From Clostridia bacterium (GTDB lineage Bacteria > Bacillota > Clostridia > Christensenellales > Borkfalkiaceae), in NCBI GenBank assembly GCA_900769545.1, contig CAAGGZ010000025.1:1-51057 (forward strand): a stretch of DNA of 51,057 bases, given 5' to 3'. Positions 30,963 through 37,780 of the stretch are shown piece by piece (position 1 is the stretch's first letter; each line of letters begins with the position of its first letter). Below the pieces are notes generated by a model, which saw only the letters and a list, made by a program, of their open reading frames with translations, made no database searches and was not told the DNA's origin. Made by a program: the position numbers and the translations under genes.

Positions 30963-31018
30963 CTTGGCTCCTTTGTGTAAAGGGAGCTGTCACGGAGTGA
31001 CTGAGGGATTGTTAAAAT
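30963..31018. mobile_element. Short palindromic repeat element (GGCTCC ... GTGACTGAGGGATTG)
   Basis: GGCTCCTTTGTGTAAAGGGAGC forms a near-perfect hairpin in two halves, followed by GTCAC-GGA-GTGAC and TGAGGGATTG. From memory, closely similar elements are scattered in intergenic regions of gut Clostridia; copy number in this genome cannot be judged here. It shares GTGACTGAGGGA with the element at 15370-15494. Confidence 0.6.
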
Positions 31019-31093
31019 CCTTCCACAATTTCGCACTTCGCACTTCGCATTTGCGCTAGCACTGCATTTCGCATTTTAAATTCTTCCGCAACG

Positions 31094-31176
31094 CAACACA
31101 AAGTGTTGCAATTCACGCGTTCAAAGAACGCATTTCACGAACGCTCTGCGTTCAATTCACGGCGTAGCCAATTCAC
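31094..31176 (+). repeat. Second array of four different hairpins, each followed by A[A/T]TTCAC
   Basis: The units are CAACAC-AAA-GTGTTG (31094-31108), GCGTTC-AAA-GAACGC (31117-31131), GAACGC-TCT-GCGTTC (31139-31153) and GGC-GTA-GCC (31161-31169). They are followed by (C)AATTCAC, ATTTCAC, AATTCAC and AATTCAC. The design matches 5365-5453, with different stems. About 31030-31090 holds GCACTT/GCATTT words. The array ends 7 nt before the LRR lipoprotein stop codon. Confidence 0.8.
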
Positions 31177-31182
31177 TTGTCT

Positions 31183-32505
31183 TTAGCCCTTGTATCCCCA
31201 AACCACAGGACGATTAGAAGAATTCCACCACGAATCCCAACCACTCGGCTTACTTTCCGCTTCACAATAAATCGTCAAACTGGTACACCTATAGAACGCA
31301 GAACTACCAATACTTGTCACACTGTCGGGAATGACCACGCTCGCCAAACTGCTACAATCCCTGAACGCAGAATCACCAATACTTGTCACGCTGTCGGGAA
31401 TCACCACGCTCGTCAAACCGCTACAATGAGCGAACGCATATTTACCAATACTCGTCACGCTATCGCCAATCACCACGCTCGTCAAACTGTTACAATAAGC
31501 AAACGCCTCATCACCAATACTTGTCACACTATCGCCAATTTCCACCCTCGTCAAACTGTCACAATTCCTGAACGCATATTGACCAATACTTGTCACGCTG
31601 TCGGGAATGTCCACGCTCGTCAAACTGCTACAGCCATAGAACGCATAATCACCAATACTTATCACGCTGTCGGAAATTACCACACTCGTCAAATCGTAAC
31701 ATCTATAGAACGCAGAATCACCAATACTTGTTACACTGTCGGGAATCACCACGCCCCTCAAACCATTACAATCATAGAACGCAGAATCACCAATACTTGT
31801 CACACTGTCGGGAATCACCACGCTCGTCAAATGCCAACAGCCTTCGAACGCAGAATCACCAATACACAATGTATCCTCTTTTATAGCATAGGAACCTGAA
31901 ATACTTGTTTCTGCCTCAATTAAATATTTCCCTATATATAATAAACCATTTTCCCAGTTTGTCTTGTCATTATAATATCCTGTTCCAGAGAACGCCTCAC
32001 GACCAATACTTGTCACACTGTCGCCTATCACCACGCTCGTCAAACTGTAACATCCATCGAACGCCTCATAACCAATACTTGTCACAGGCAAATTATTATA
32101 GGTAATGGGAACTACCAAATCTGTATCTTCACACGTACCAATCCCTACCACCGAATAATATGTACCATCCAAAGACAATTCATATTCCAAACCTTCGCTT
32201 ACCGCAATTTTATCACCGCAACGAATACAAATATCATTCACATAATTATGCCCAAGCGCAGGAATTTCTTTCTCCTGATTAACCCCACACTCACATACAA
32301 AAGCTTTCTTGCCTTCCTTTGTACAAGTAGCCTCCTGCACAATCACCTCTACTACATTATGGATATGCTCTTCCGTAGAATCTCGTTCATTACACCCACT
32401 CAAAGATACCATTGCAGTAGCGATACTCAATAGAGCTACAAATCCAACCATCCCCCTTGTTCGAGTTTTAAAAAACTCCATGATTTTTTGCCATACACTT
32501 TTCAT
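31183..32505 (-). CDS. BspA-like leucine-rich-repeat lipoprotein
   Basis: A 440-residue surface protein. The N-terminus is basic and hydrophobic (VGFVALLSIATAMVSLSGC), ending in a lipobox, so the mature protein is lipid-anchored. Residues about 46-100 form a Cys/His module (EATCTKEGKKAFVCECG, then IPALGHNYVNDICIRCG). From about residue 135 there are roughly ten 23-residue LRR_5 repeats of the form SLTSVVIPDSVTSIGDSAF; the DNA of these repeats is also nearly identical. The C-terminus ends NSSNRPVVWGYKG, a common tail in these proteins. Such proteins mediate adhesion or ligand binding in anaerobes. AAGGAGG precedes the ATG. A strong promoter and a structured leader with a terminator lie upstream. 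Confidence 0.92.
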   Translation of the reverse strand: MKSVWQKIMEFFKTRTRGMVGFVALLSIATAMVSLSGCNERDSTEEHIHNVVEVIVQEATCTKEGKKAFVCECGVNQEKEIPALGHNYVNDICIRCGDKIAVSEGLEYELSLDGTYYSVVGIGTCEDTDLVVPITYNNLPVTSIGYEAFDGCYSLTSVVIGDSVTSIGREAFSGTGYYNDKTNWENGLLYIGKYLIEAETSISGSYAIKEDTLCIGDSAFEGCWHLTSVVIPDSVTSIGDSAFYDCNGLRGVVIPDSVTSIGDSAFYRCYDLTSVVISDSVISIGDYAFYGCSSLTSVDIPDSVTSIGQYAFRNCDSLTRVEIGDSVTSIGDEAFAYCNSLTSVVIGDSVTSIGKYAFAHCSGLTSVVIPDSVTSIGDSAFRDCSSLASVVIPDSVTSIGSSAFYRCTSLTIYCEAESKPSGWDSWWNSSNRPVVWGYKG

Positions 32506-32537
32506 TTATAATACCTCCTTGGTTTTATTTTCCCTAT

Positions 32538-32716
32538 AAAAAAGAAAAGTGCCGCCTCGCAAACCGAGGCAGCACTGTAAAAATGTCCTTCTCGCTTTGC
32601 TGCGACACAAAACTAAAATACAAATAATTCTACGCGAAAATTAAAATTGTAATGCAAAAAGGATACACTTCTACCAAGAAGTATATTCACGTAGATTTAT
32701 TTAGTTTTGGTCGCAG
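32538..32716 (-). ncRNA. Candidate structured RNA or riboregulatory leader
   Basis: From the promoter at 32721-32749 the minus-strand transcript starts near 32714. It should fold into a long rod: CTGCGAC near the 5' end (32716) pairs with GTCGCAG (ending 32600), then CAAAACTAAA with TTTAGTTTTG, then CTACG with CGTAG. The apical region carries an inner hairpin ATACTTCT/AGAAGTGTAT. Then GTGCTGCCTCG / CGAGGCGGCAC (32575-32549) and TTTTCTTTTTT form an intrinsic terminator. The unit is about 175 nt and lies just before the LRR lipoprotein. It could be a free sRNA (a 6S-like rod is one option) or an attenuating leader. I cannot match it to a known family. Confidence 0.55.
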
Positions 32717-32720
32717 TTTT

Positions 32721-32749
32721 ATTTTACCACTTTTTTCATAGCTTGTCAA
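32721..32749 (-). promoter_or_regulatory. Strong sigma-A promoter of the structured RNA / LRR gene
   Basis: TTGACA (32749-32744), a 17 bp spacer and TAAAAT (32726-32721) on the minus strand. Confidence 0.82.
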
Positions 32750-32777
32750 CACTTTCTTTTTATTTTCCCTAAAAACG

Positions 32778-32805
32778 AAATCGCAGAGAAAACTCCCTGC
32801 GATTT
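32778..32805 (-). terminator. Terminator of the gene at 32814
   Basis: AAATCGCAG / CTGCGATTT stem with a 10-nt loop, followed on the minus strand by CGTTTTTAGG, 8 nt after the stop codon. Confidence 0.7.
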
Positions 32806-32813
32806 TTCCTCAC

Positions 32814-33470
32814 TTATTTAGAGCAACGGCCATTCCTTTGAGGCGGATACAACGGCAATTCAAAGAACCCTGCGCAAACCTCCTGCGAATATTCCTGCGC
32901 AGGCGGAATCGCGCAATAGCCATAAGCCGGCACCAACAGCTCCACCGACATGGCAATTTTGATGATAATTGTGGCGCAGATGCTCACGGTAAAGCCTTGC
33001 GTTTCCGCATTATACGTTCCCTCAGGCGCAACCGCGCTAACCACGGCGCGCACCGTGAAAGGCATAATCGAAGGCGCAGGCACGTACAAAAGCACGTCAA
33101 CAGGCAAAGAAACGGTTGCCGTTGCACTGCCGTCCACCCCTGCGGCGTCGGTGTAAAGCACCTCCATTGGAACGCTGACGGTTGCTTGCACTCTTGCGCA
33201 AGGACGGTCGGTTTGTCTATCGATGACGAGGTTGGACACCGTCGCTTCGCTATTGGTGGAGCGCGCACTGATGAAAGTCAAAGGATATGTAACGGTTGCA
33301 GGATCGGGGTCGGTCAACGTGAGCGAGTAGTTCTCCACCTGCGTTTGTTTTATACACGCGTCGAAAATTCGCTCCGCTTGAATACATACCTTTTCCGTTA
33401 AACCGTTCAACGGATTGCCCGTGATTGCGCCGGGGCATTTATCCGATTGAAAGTTGGAATAAAAGGACAT
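32814..33470 (-). CDS. Conserved Clostridia protein, possibly spore-surface associated
   Basis: A 218-residue protein without signal peptide or clear membrane helix. It opens SFYSNFQSDKCPGAITGNPL, followed by EKVCIQAERIFDACIKQTQ. A beta-rich body contains LTFISARSTNSEATVSNLVID, VQATVSVPMEVLYTDAAG and VDVLLYVPAPSIMPF. The C-terminus is VPAYGYCAIPPAQEYSQEV then CAGFFELPLYPP. I remember similar proteins in spore-forming Clostridia but know of no assigned function. AGGAGG is 6-7 nt before the ATG. Upstream, CATACCATA (33553-33545) fits the sigma-K -10 pattern CATAnnnTA, and the next gene encodes a LysM protein. A spore-coat role is an inference from these points. Confidence 0.6.
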   Translation of the reverse strand: MSFYSNFQSDKCPGAITGNPLNGLTEKVCIQAERIFDACIKQTQVENYSLTLTDPDPATVTYPLTFISARSTNSEATVSNLVIDRQTDRPCARVQATVSVPMEVLYTDAAGVDGSATATVSLPVDVLLYVPAPSIMPFTVRAVVSAVAPEGTYNAETQGFTVSICATIIIKIAMSVELLVPAYGYCAIPPAQEYSQEVCAGFFELPLYPPQRNGRCSK

Positions 33471-33579
33471 CGTTTACCTCCTGTTACGAATCAACCCCAA
33501 AAACAGCCGTTTTTACGGTTTTTTCGCTTTATTATTCATTACTATATGGTATGCAATTTCCAATCGAAATTGTTCAATG

Positions 33580-33858
33580 TTACGGGCACAATATCACGCG
33601 CATACCGATATAAAAACAATCGGTTCCGTTGTACAAACGAAAGCGTTCTGCACTGCCGCAAAGCAGTTCTTTCGTGTCCCCTGCCTGCACAATGTACGCG
33701 TTGCCGCGCTCAGGCGGAATTTTTAGGATTTGCCCTGTATAGAGCTCCTCTTTGAGGTTGTTGAGCTCCACCAGCCGTCCTTCCGCCACCGAAAACGCCT
33801 TAGCCACCATACGCAGCGTTTGCCCCTTTTTTACTTTATAATACGTTGTATTCTCCAT
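33580..33858 (-). CDS. Small LysM-domain protein
   Basis: A 92-residue protein. The first LysM (about residues 3-48) reads YYKVKKGQTLRMVAKAFSV, VELNNLKEELYTGQILKIPP, and a second, degenerate LysM-like unit follows (AYIVQAGDTKELLCGSAERF, then MRVILCP). There is no signal peptide, so it would act inside the cell or mother cell, as LysM coat proteins such as SafA and SpoVID do. Two ATGs (33867 and 33858) are possible and neither has a good Shine-Dalgarno; 33858 begins directly before the domain. It is divergent from spoVB-like and next to the gene at 32814, which supports a spore-coat context. LysM units bind peptidoglycan or chitin-like glycans. Confidence 0.7.
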   Translation of the reverse strand: MENTTYYKVKKGQTLRMVAKAFSVAEGRLVELNNLKEELYTGQILKIPPERGNAYIVQAGDTKELLCGSAERFRLYNGTDCFYIGMRVILCP

Positions 33859-33947
33859 CTTTAACATCGGTTTATTCTATGTTGTTTTTTCGCTCGATAT
33901 GCGCAATTTTTCGTTCTAATTGCTTTGGAAAGCTCGTACAATACAAT

Positions 33948-35483
33948 ATGAAAAACAAAATTTACACAACTGCAACGCTCGTGACCGCGCTCTCGATTGC
34001 CGAACGCGGCTTGGGTTTTTTATACCGAATTGCTCTTTCTCGGCTTATCGGAGCGGAAGGGTTGGGCATATACCAAGTCGCGCTTTCCCTTTTTTCCTTT
34101 TTTCTAACCATCGGCACGGGCGGAATCCCTATCACCGTCTCTAGAATGATTTCCAAAAGCAAAGCGGAGCGCACGCCTTTGGGCGAACGCCGAGCCGTTT
34201 CCGCAGGTTTGACGCTTAGTTTACTGCTCACGTTGCCCATTTGTCTTATTTTTCTATTATTTGGCGAAAAAATGTCCTTTTTATTCTCCGACAAGCGCAC
34301 GTTTAGCGTTTTTAAAATCCTGCTCAGCGGCTTAATGTTTTCCTCTGTTTACGCCGTCATTCGAGGGCATTTTTGGGGAAATAAAGAATTTCTTTTGCCT
34401 TCTATTTTAGAAATTGCCGAAGAATCGGTCATGGTAATTGCAGGCGTCTCTCTTTTTTTGTATTTCGGAGCCGCCTCCACCGCCCAACAAGGCGCAGAGC
34501 GCGCCGCGCTCGCCGTCATTATTTCCTACCTTTTTTCTTTTTCCGCCGCCTGCATTTGCTTTTTTATAAAGGGCGGAAAACTCGCAAATCCTAAAAAAAC
34601 GCTCCTACCGTTATGCAAATCCACCTTTCCTATTACCGCCGTGCGCACAAGCGCTTCTTTGGTCAATTCCCTCGTCGCCGTCTTATTGCCCATTATGCTG
34701 TTGAAAGCAGGGGCAAGCGAAACGGAAGCGTTAAAACTTTTCGGCGTTGTTTCGGGTATGGCACTCCCCGTTTTATTTATCCCTTCCACGATTATCGGCT
34801 CCATTTCCCTCGTGCTTGTACCCGAGCTTTCCGAGGATTTTTACCGAAAAAATTTCACACGCCTTGCCACCAATATTCAGCGCGGACTGCGCGCGAGTTT
34901 TCTCATCGCCTGCATACTTATCCCCTTTTTCTTCGCTTTGGGGCAAGATTTGGGACAAATTGCTTTTTCCAACGCGCTCGCAGGGGAAATCATTCAAAAA
35001 AGCTGTTTTATTTTACTCCCTATGAGTTTAACTATGATTTCGACGGGAATGCTCAATTCTATGGGTTTTGAGCGTAAAACGCTCTTATTTTTCTTTGTGA
35101 GCGCCGCTGTTATGCTTCTTTGCGTCCTCTTTTTGTCTGCCTTTTGCGGCGTGTACGCCTATGTTTTGGGACTGGGTGCAAGCTATTGTATCAACGCGCT
35201 TTGCAATATCTTTTTGCTCAAAAAAAGCATACCGCTTTCCCAAAAACGAAGGGGGCATGTACGCATTCAATCAAAATTTACGTTGCTTATCGTCACCGTT
35301 TTGCTCTCTGTCATTGGAAAACTTTTTTCCAACCTTTGCAAATTCTTTTTCGGAGAAATTGCCTCGGTGTTTATTTGCGGATTCTTCCTTTTATCGCTCA
35401 CCCTCGCTTGTTATGCTCTTTTAGACATTTTTTCGCCAAAACAATGGTTACAGGTCTATTTTTCAAAGAAAAAACGCAAATAA
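33948..35483 (+). CDS. SpoVB-like lipid flippase (MATE/MVF superfamily)
   Basis: A 511-residue membrane protein with about 14 helices. The family opening is TLVTALSIAERGLGFLYRIALS followed by LIGAEGLGIYQVALSLFSFF, with GTGGIPITVSRMISK and MLNSMGFERKTLLFF later. This group (SpoVB, YtgP, MurJ-type) flips lipid-linked glycans; SpoVB is needed for spore cortex formation in Bacillus. ATG 33948 is preferred because the homology begins there; 34 upstream in-frame codons are not protein-like. The ribosome-binding site is weak (GGAAAG) and CGTACAAT just upstream resembles a sigma-E -10, so the exact 5' end is unclear. SpoIIE downstream supports a sporulation role. Confidence 0.85.
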   Translation: MKNKIYTTATLVTALSIAERGLGFLYRIALSRLIGAEGLGIYQVALSLFSFFLTIGTGGIPITVSRMISKSKAERTPLGERRAVSAGLTLSLLLTLPICLIFLLFGEKMSFLFSDKRTFSVFKILLSGLMFSSVYAVIRGHFWGNKEFLLPSILEIAEESVMVIAGVSLFLYFGAASTAQQGAERAALAVIISYLFSFSAACICFFIKGGKLANPKKTLLPLCKSTFPITAVRTSASLVNSLVAVLLPIMLLKAGASETEALKLFGVVSGMALPVLFIPSTIIGSISLVLVPELSEDFYRKNFTRLATNIQRGLRASFLIACILIPFFFALGQDLGQIAFSNALAGEIIQKSCFILLPMSLTMISTGMLNSMGFERKTLLFFFVSAAVMLLCVLFLSAFCGVYAYVLGLGASYCINALCNIFLLKKSIPLSQKRRGHVRIQSKFTLLIVTVLLSVIGKLFSNLCKFFFGEIASVFICGFFLLSLTLACYALLDIFSPKQWLQVYFSKKKRK

Positions 35484-35507
35484 GCCCGACTTTTTTTCAT
35501 TCTACTC

Positions 35508-35536
35508 TTGACAGAAGCCCGAATAAGGAGTAAAAT
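35508..35536 (+). promoter_or_regulatory. sigma-A promoter of pgi
   Basis: TTGACA (35508-35513), a 17 bp spacer and TAAAAT (35531-35536). Confidence 0.82.
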
Positions 35537-35562
35537 AGAGTAAGAAAATAAAAAATGGCAAA

Positions 35563-35599
35563 TTTTCAGCTTGTGGAGTCAACAGCTCCACATTGAAAA
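35563..35599 (+). promoter_or_regulatory. Hairpin in the pgi leader
   Basis: TTTTCA / TGAAAA encloses GTGGAG / CTCCAC in the roughly 85-nt leader of pgi. It could stabilise the 5' end of an abundant glycolytic mRNA. No T run follows, so it is not a terminator. Confidence 0.55.
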
Positions 35600-35625
35600 T
35601 ATGTCAATGAAATAAGGAGATTATT

Positions 35626-37059
35626 ATGGGCTACAAAACCAGAGACTGGCGCAACTCCATGCGCGTGACGCTCGATTACAACAACATGACGGAAAAGTTT
35701 TTAGGCGACAAAGGGTTCACCGATAAAAAGCTTTCTTCGTATGCCTCTCGCGCCAATGCGGCATTCCGTTACGTAAAGGAAAACAGAGGTAAAGACGAGC
35801 TTTATATGGGTTGGACGGAACTCCCCTACAACCAAAAAGAAATCGTTGCGGATATTTTGCAGACCGCAAAAAACGTTAGAAGAAAATTCCAGTATTTTGT
35901 AGTGCTCGGTATCGGCGGCAGCGCGCTCGGCCCTATCATGGCATTTAACGCGCTTTGCCATTTACATTATAATGATTTACCCAAATCCAAGAGAAAGGGT
36001 CCCAAATTTTACGTAGAAGACAACGTTGATCCCGTGAGAATGAGAGATCTCCTCGACGTTATCGAGCCCGAAAAGACCTGTTTTAACGTTATTTCTAAGT
36101 CCGGCGCGACGAGTGAAACCATGACGCAGTATCTTATTATTCTTGATCTGCTTACCAAAGCAGGCGTCAACGTAAAAGACAACGTTATCTTCACGACAGA
36201 CGAAAAACGCGGTAATCTTAAAAAGATTTCCGATGAATGCGGCGGTATTAAGAGCTATATTCTCCCTGACGGCGTAGGCGGTAGATTCTCGCAGCTTTGT
36301 CCCGTTGGGTTGCTCCCTGCGGCGGTACTCGGTATCGACATCGTTGGTTTGCTTGCAGGCGCGGCGTATATGGATTCCATCTGTAATAAACCCGCAATGC
36401 GCCACAATCCTGCGCTTATGTCGGCAGTATTACAAGTTGCCGCAATGGACGAAGGCAAGAATATCGGCGTTATGATGCCCTACTCGGACAATTTAAAATT
36501 CCTTGCAGACTGGTATTGTCAGCTCTGGGCGGAATCGTTAGGCAAAAACGTTACCCTTGACGGCAAGCCCTGCAACGTTGGGCAGACACCTGTAAAATCT
36601 CTCGGCGTTACCGACCAACATTCGCAAGTACAGCTTTATACCGAAGGTCCTTACGACAAGGTCGTTACCTTCCTTTCCCTTAAGAAGTACGGCTGTGAAA
36701 TGCCTATCCCTCACGGCTGTGAAAACATCCCCGACGTTGCTTTCCTTGGCGGCCATACGATGGAAGAGCTTATTCAAGCAGAAAATGCCGCAACCGCTTA
36801 CGCTTTGACAAAAGCAGGCAGAATGAACTATACGCTTTGGATTCCTGAGCTCAACGCCTTTACGCTTGGACAGCTTTTATTCTTGTTCGAGCTGCAAACG
36901 GCATACGCAGGAGCAATGTTGAACATTGACACCTTCAATCAGCCCGGCGTTGAAGAAGGCAAGAAAGCAACGTTCGCTTTACTTGGAAAATCCGGCTATG
37001 CGGAAAAGAAAAAAGAGCTCGATTCCCTTCCCGCAAAAGACGAAAAATGTATTATTTAA
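35626..37059 (+). CDS. pgi: Glucose-6-phosphate isomerase
   Basis: Pgi (EC 5.3.1.9) interconverts glucose 6-phosphate and fructose 6-phosphate. The 477-residue protein has VVLGIGGSALGPIMAFNAL near residue 90, VEDNVDPVRM, VISKSGATSETMTQYLI near residue 160, the isomerase signature region LPDGVGGRFSQLCPVGLLPA, and LGVTDQHSQVQLYTEGP, with the catalytic His/Gln area near the end. AAGGAG is well placed before the ATG. It is a single gene with its own promoter and terminator. Codon choice looks like that of a well-expressed gene. Confidence 0.97.
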   Translation: MGYKTRDWRNSMRVTLDYNNMTEKFLGDKGFTDKKLSSYASRANAAFRYVKENRGKDELYMGWTELPYNQKEIVADILQTAKNVRRKFQYFVVLGIGGSALGPIMAFNALCHLHYNDLPKSKRKGPKFYVEDNVDPVRMRDLLDVIEPEKTCFNVISKSGATSETMTQYLIILDLLTKAGVNVKDNVIFTTDEKRGNLKKISDECGGIKSYILPDGVGGRFSQLCPVGLLPAAVLGIDIVGLLAGAAYMDSICNKPAMRHNPALMSAVLQVAAMDEGKNIGVMMPYSDNLKFLADWYCQLWAESLGKNVTLDGKPCNVGQTPVKSLGVTDQHSQVQLYTEGPYDKVVTFLSLKKYGCEMPIPHGCENIPDVAFLGGHTMEELIQAENAATAYALTKAGRMNYTLWIPELNAFTLGQLLFLFELQTAYAGAMLNIDTFNQPGVEEGKKATFALLGKSGYAEKKKELDSLPAKDEKCII

Positions 37060-37106
37060 TAGGATTTTGTCTTATTTTATTTGAATAATAATTGAGAATA
37101 AATCTC

Positions 37107-37140
37107 AACAGCGGAGAGAAAATCTCCGCTGTTCTTTTTT
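37107..37140 (+). terminator. Intrinsic terminator of pgi
   Basis: AACAGCGGAGA / TCTCCGCTGTT with a GAAAA loop, followed by CTTTTTTT. Confidence 0.92.
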
Positions 37141-37268
37141 TGCTTTGCTATGTATAAAAAGCAAAATTCTCGGCTATATTTGTAGAGCAAAGGTAAAACG
37201 GAACGCAAACCCTCGCCCTTTACATATAATGCACTAAGGGAGTGTTTGTTTTTCAAAAGAGGTGCTAT

Positions 37269-37619
37269 ATGAACGTGAAACGCGGTGAATTATATTATGC
37301 AGATCTGTCCCCGGTTGTGGGCAGCGAACAAGGCGGAATCCGCCCTGTGCTCGTCGTTCAAAACGATATAGGCAATAAGTATTCCCCCACCATCATCGCC
37401 GCCGCTGTCACCAGTAAAATCAATAAAGCGAAGCTCCCAACCCATATCGAGCTCCCGTCGGCATACGGGCTCGCAAAAGACAGCGTCATTTTATTGGAGC
37501 AAATCCGCACGCTCGACAAACGCCGTTTAAAGGAACGCATTGGCGAACTCCCGCCTGCGACCATGCTCCGCGTCAACCGAGCCATTTTAATCAGTCTTGG
37601 GTTTCCCGTTAATTCTTAA
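37269..37619 (+). CDS. mazF: MazF/PemK-family endoribonuclease, no adjacent antitoxin
   Basis: A 116-residue mRNA interferase of the MazF (EndoA/NdoA) type. It starts VKRGELYYADLSPVVGSEQGG with the catalytic-site Arg region GIRPVLVVQND, followed by YSPTIIAAAVTSKINKAKLP, LPSAYGLAKDSVILLEQIRT and a closing ILISLGF. These are the conserved MazF strands. MazF cleaves single-stranded RNA at short sites and is normally neutralised by MazE encoded just upstream. Here 200 bp upstream of the start contain no such gene, only the pgi terminator. ATG 37269 has GAGGTG at good distance; 9 upstream codons are rejected. An unlinked antitoxin or an inactive toxin are both possible. Confidence 0.9.
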   Translation: MNVKRGELYYADLSPVVGSEQGGIRPVLVVQNDIGNKYSPTIIAAAVTSKINKAKLPTHIELPSAYGLAKDSVILLEQIRTLDKRRLKERIGELPPATMLRVNRAILISLGFPVNS

Positions 37620-37696
37620 TATGTTTATCCCGTCGGGGCTTTTGTCTATACGAGTTTTTCATATTTTTACCTCCTATCTCTCCGACATATTCCTTA

Positions 37697-37739
37697 AATA
37701 GCCGCAATTTGGCATTATTAGCCAATTTTTGCGGCTATT
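37697..37739 (+). terminator. Terminator after mazF
   Basis: AATAGCCGCAA / TTGCGGCTATT with an inner TTGGC/GCCAA stem, followed by TTTCTCG. A TATAAT that may serve spoIIE follows within 10 nt. Confidence 0.8.
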
Positions 37740-37780
37740 TTCTCGTTATAATGGAAAATGTTACGGAGGTCTATCCTATT

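Noticed and set aside
31300..31860. Regular repeats that look like a CRISPR array
   Set aside because: They are in frame within a gene and translate into leucine-rich repeats; there are no unique spacers and no cas genes.
32600..32716. A mobile element with terminal inverted repeats
   Set aside because: The inverted repeat is imperfect, starts at a promoter's +1 and is followed by a terminator, which fits an RNA gene or leader better than a transposable element; no target duplication was seen.
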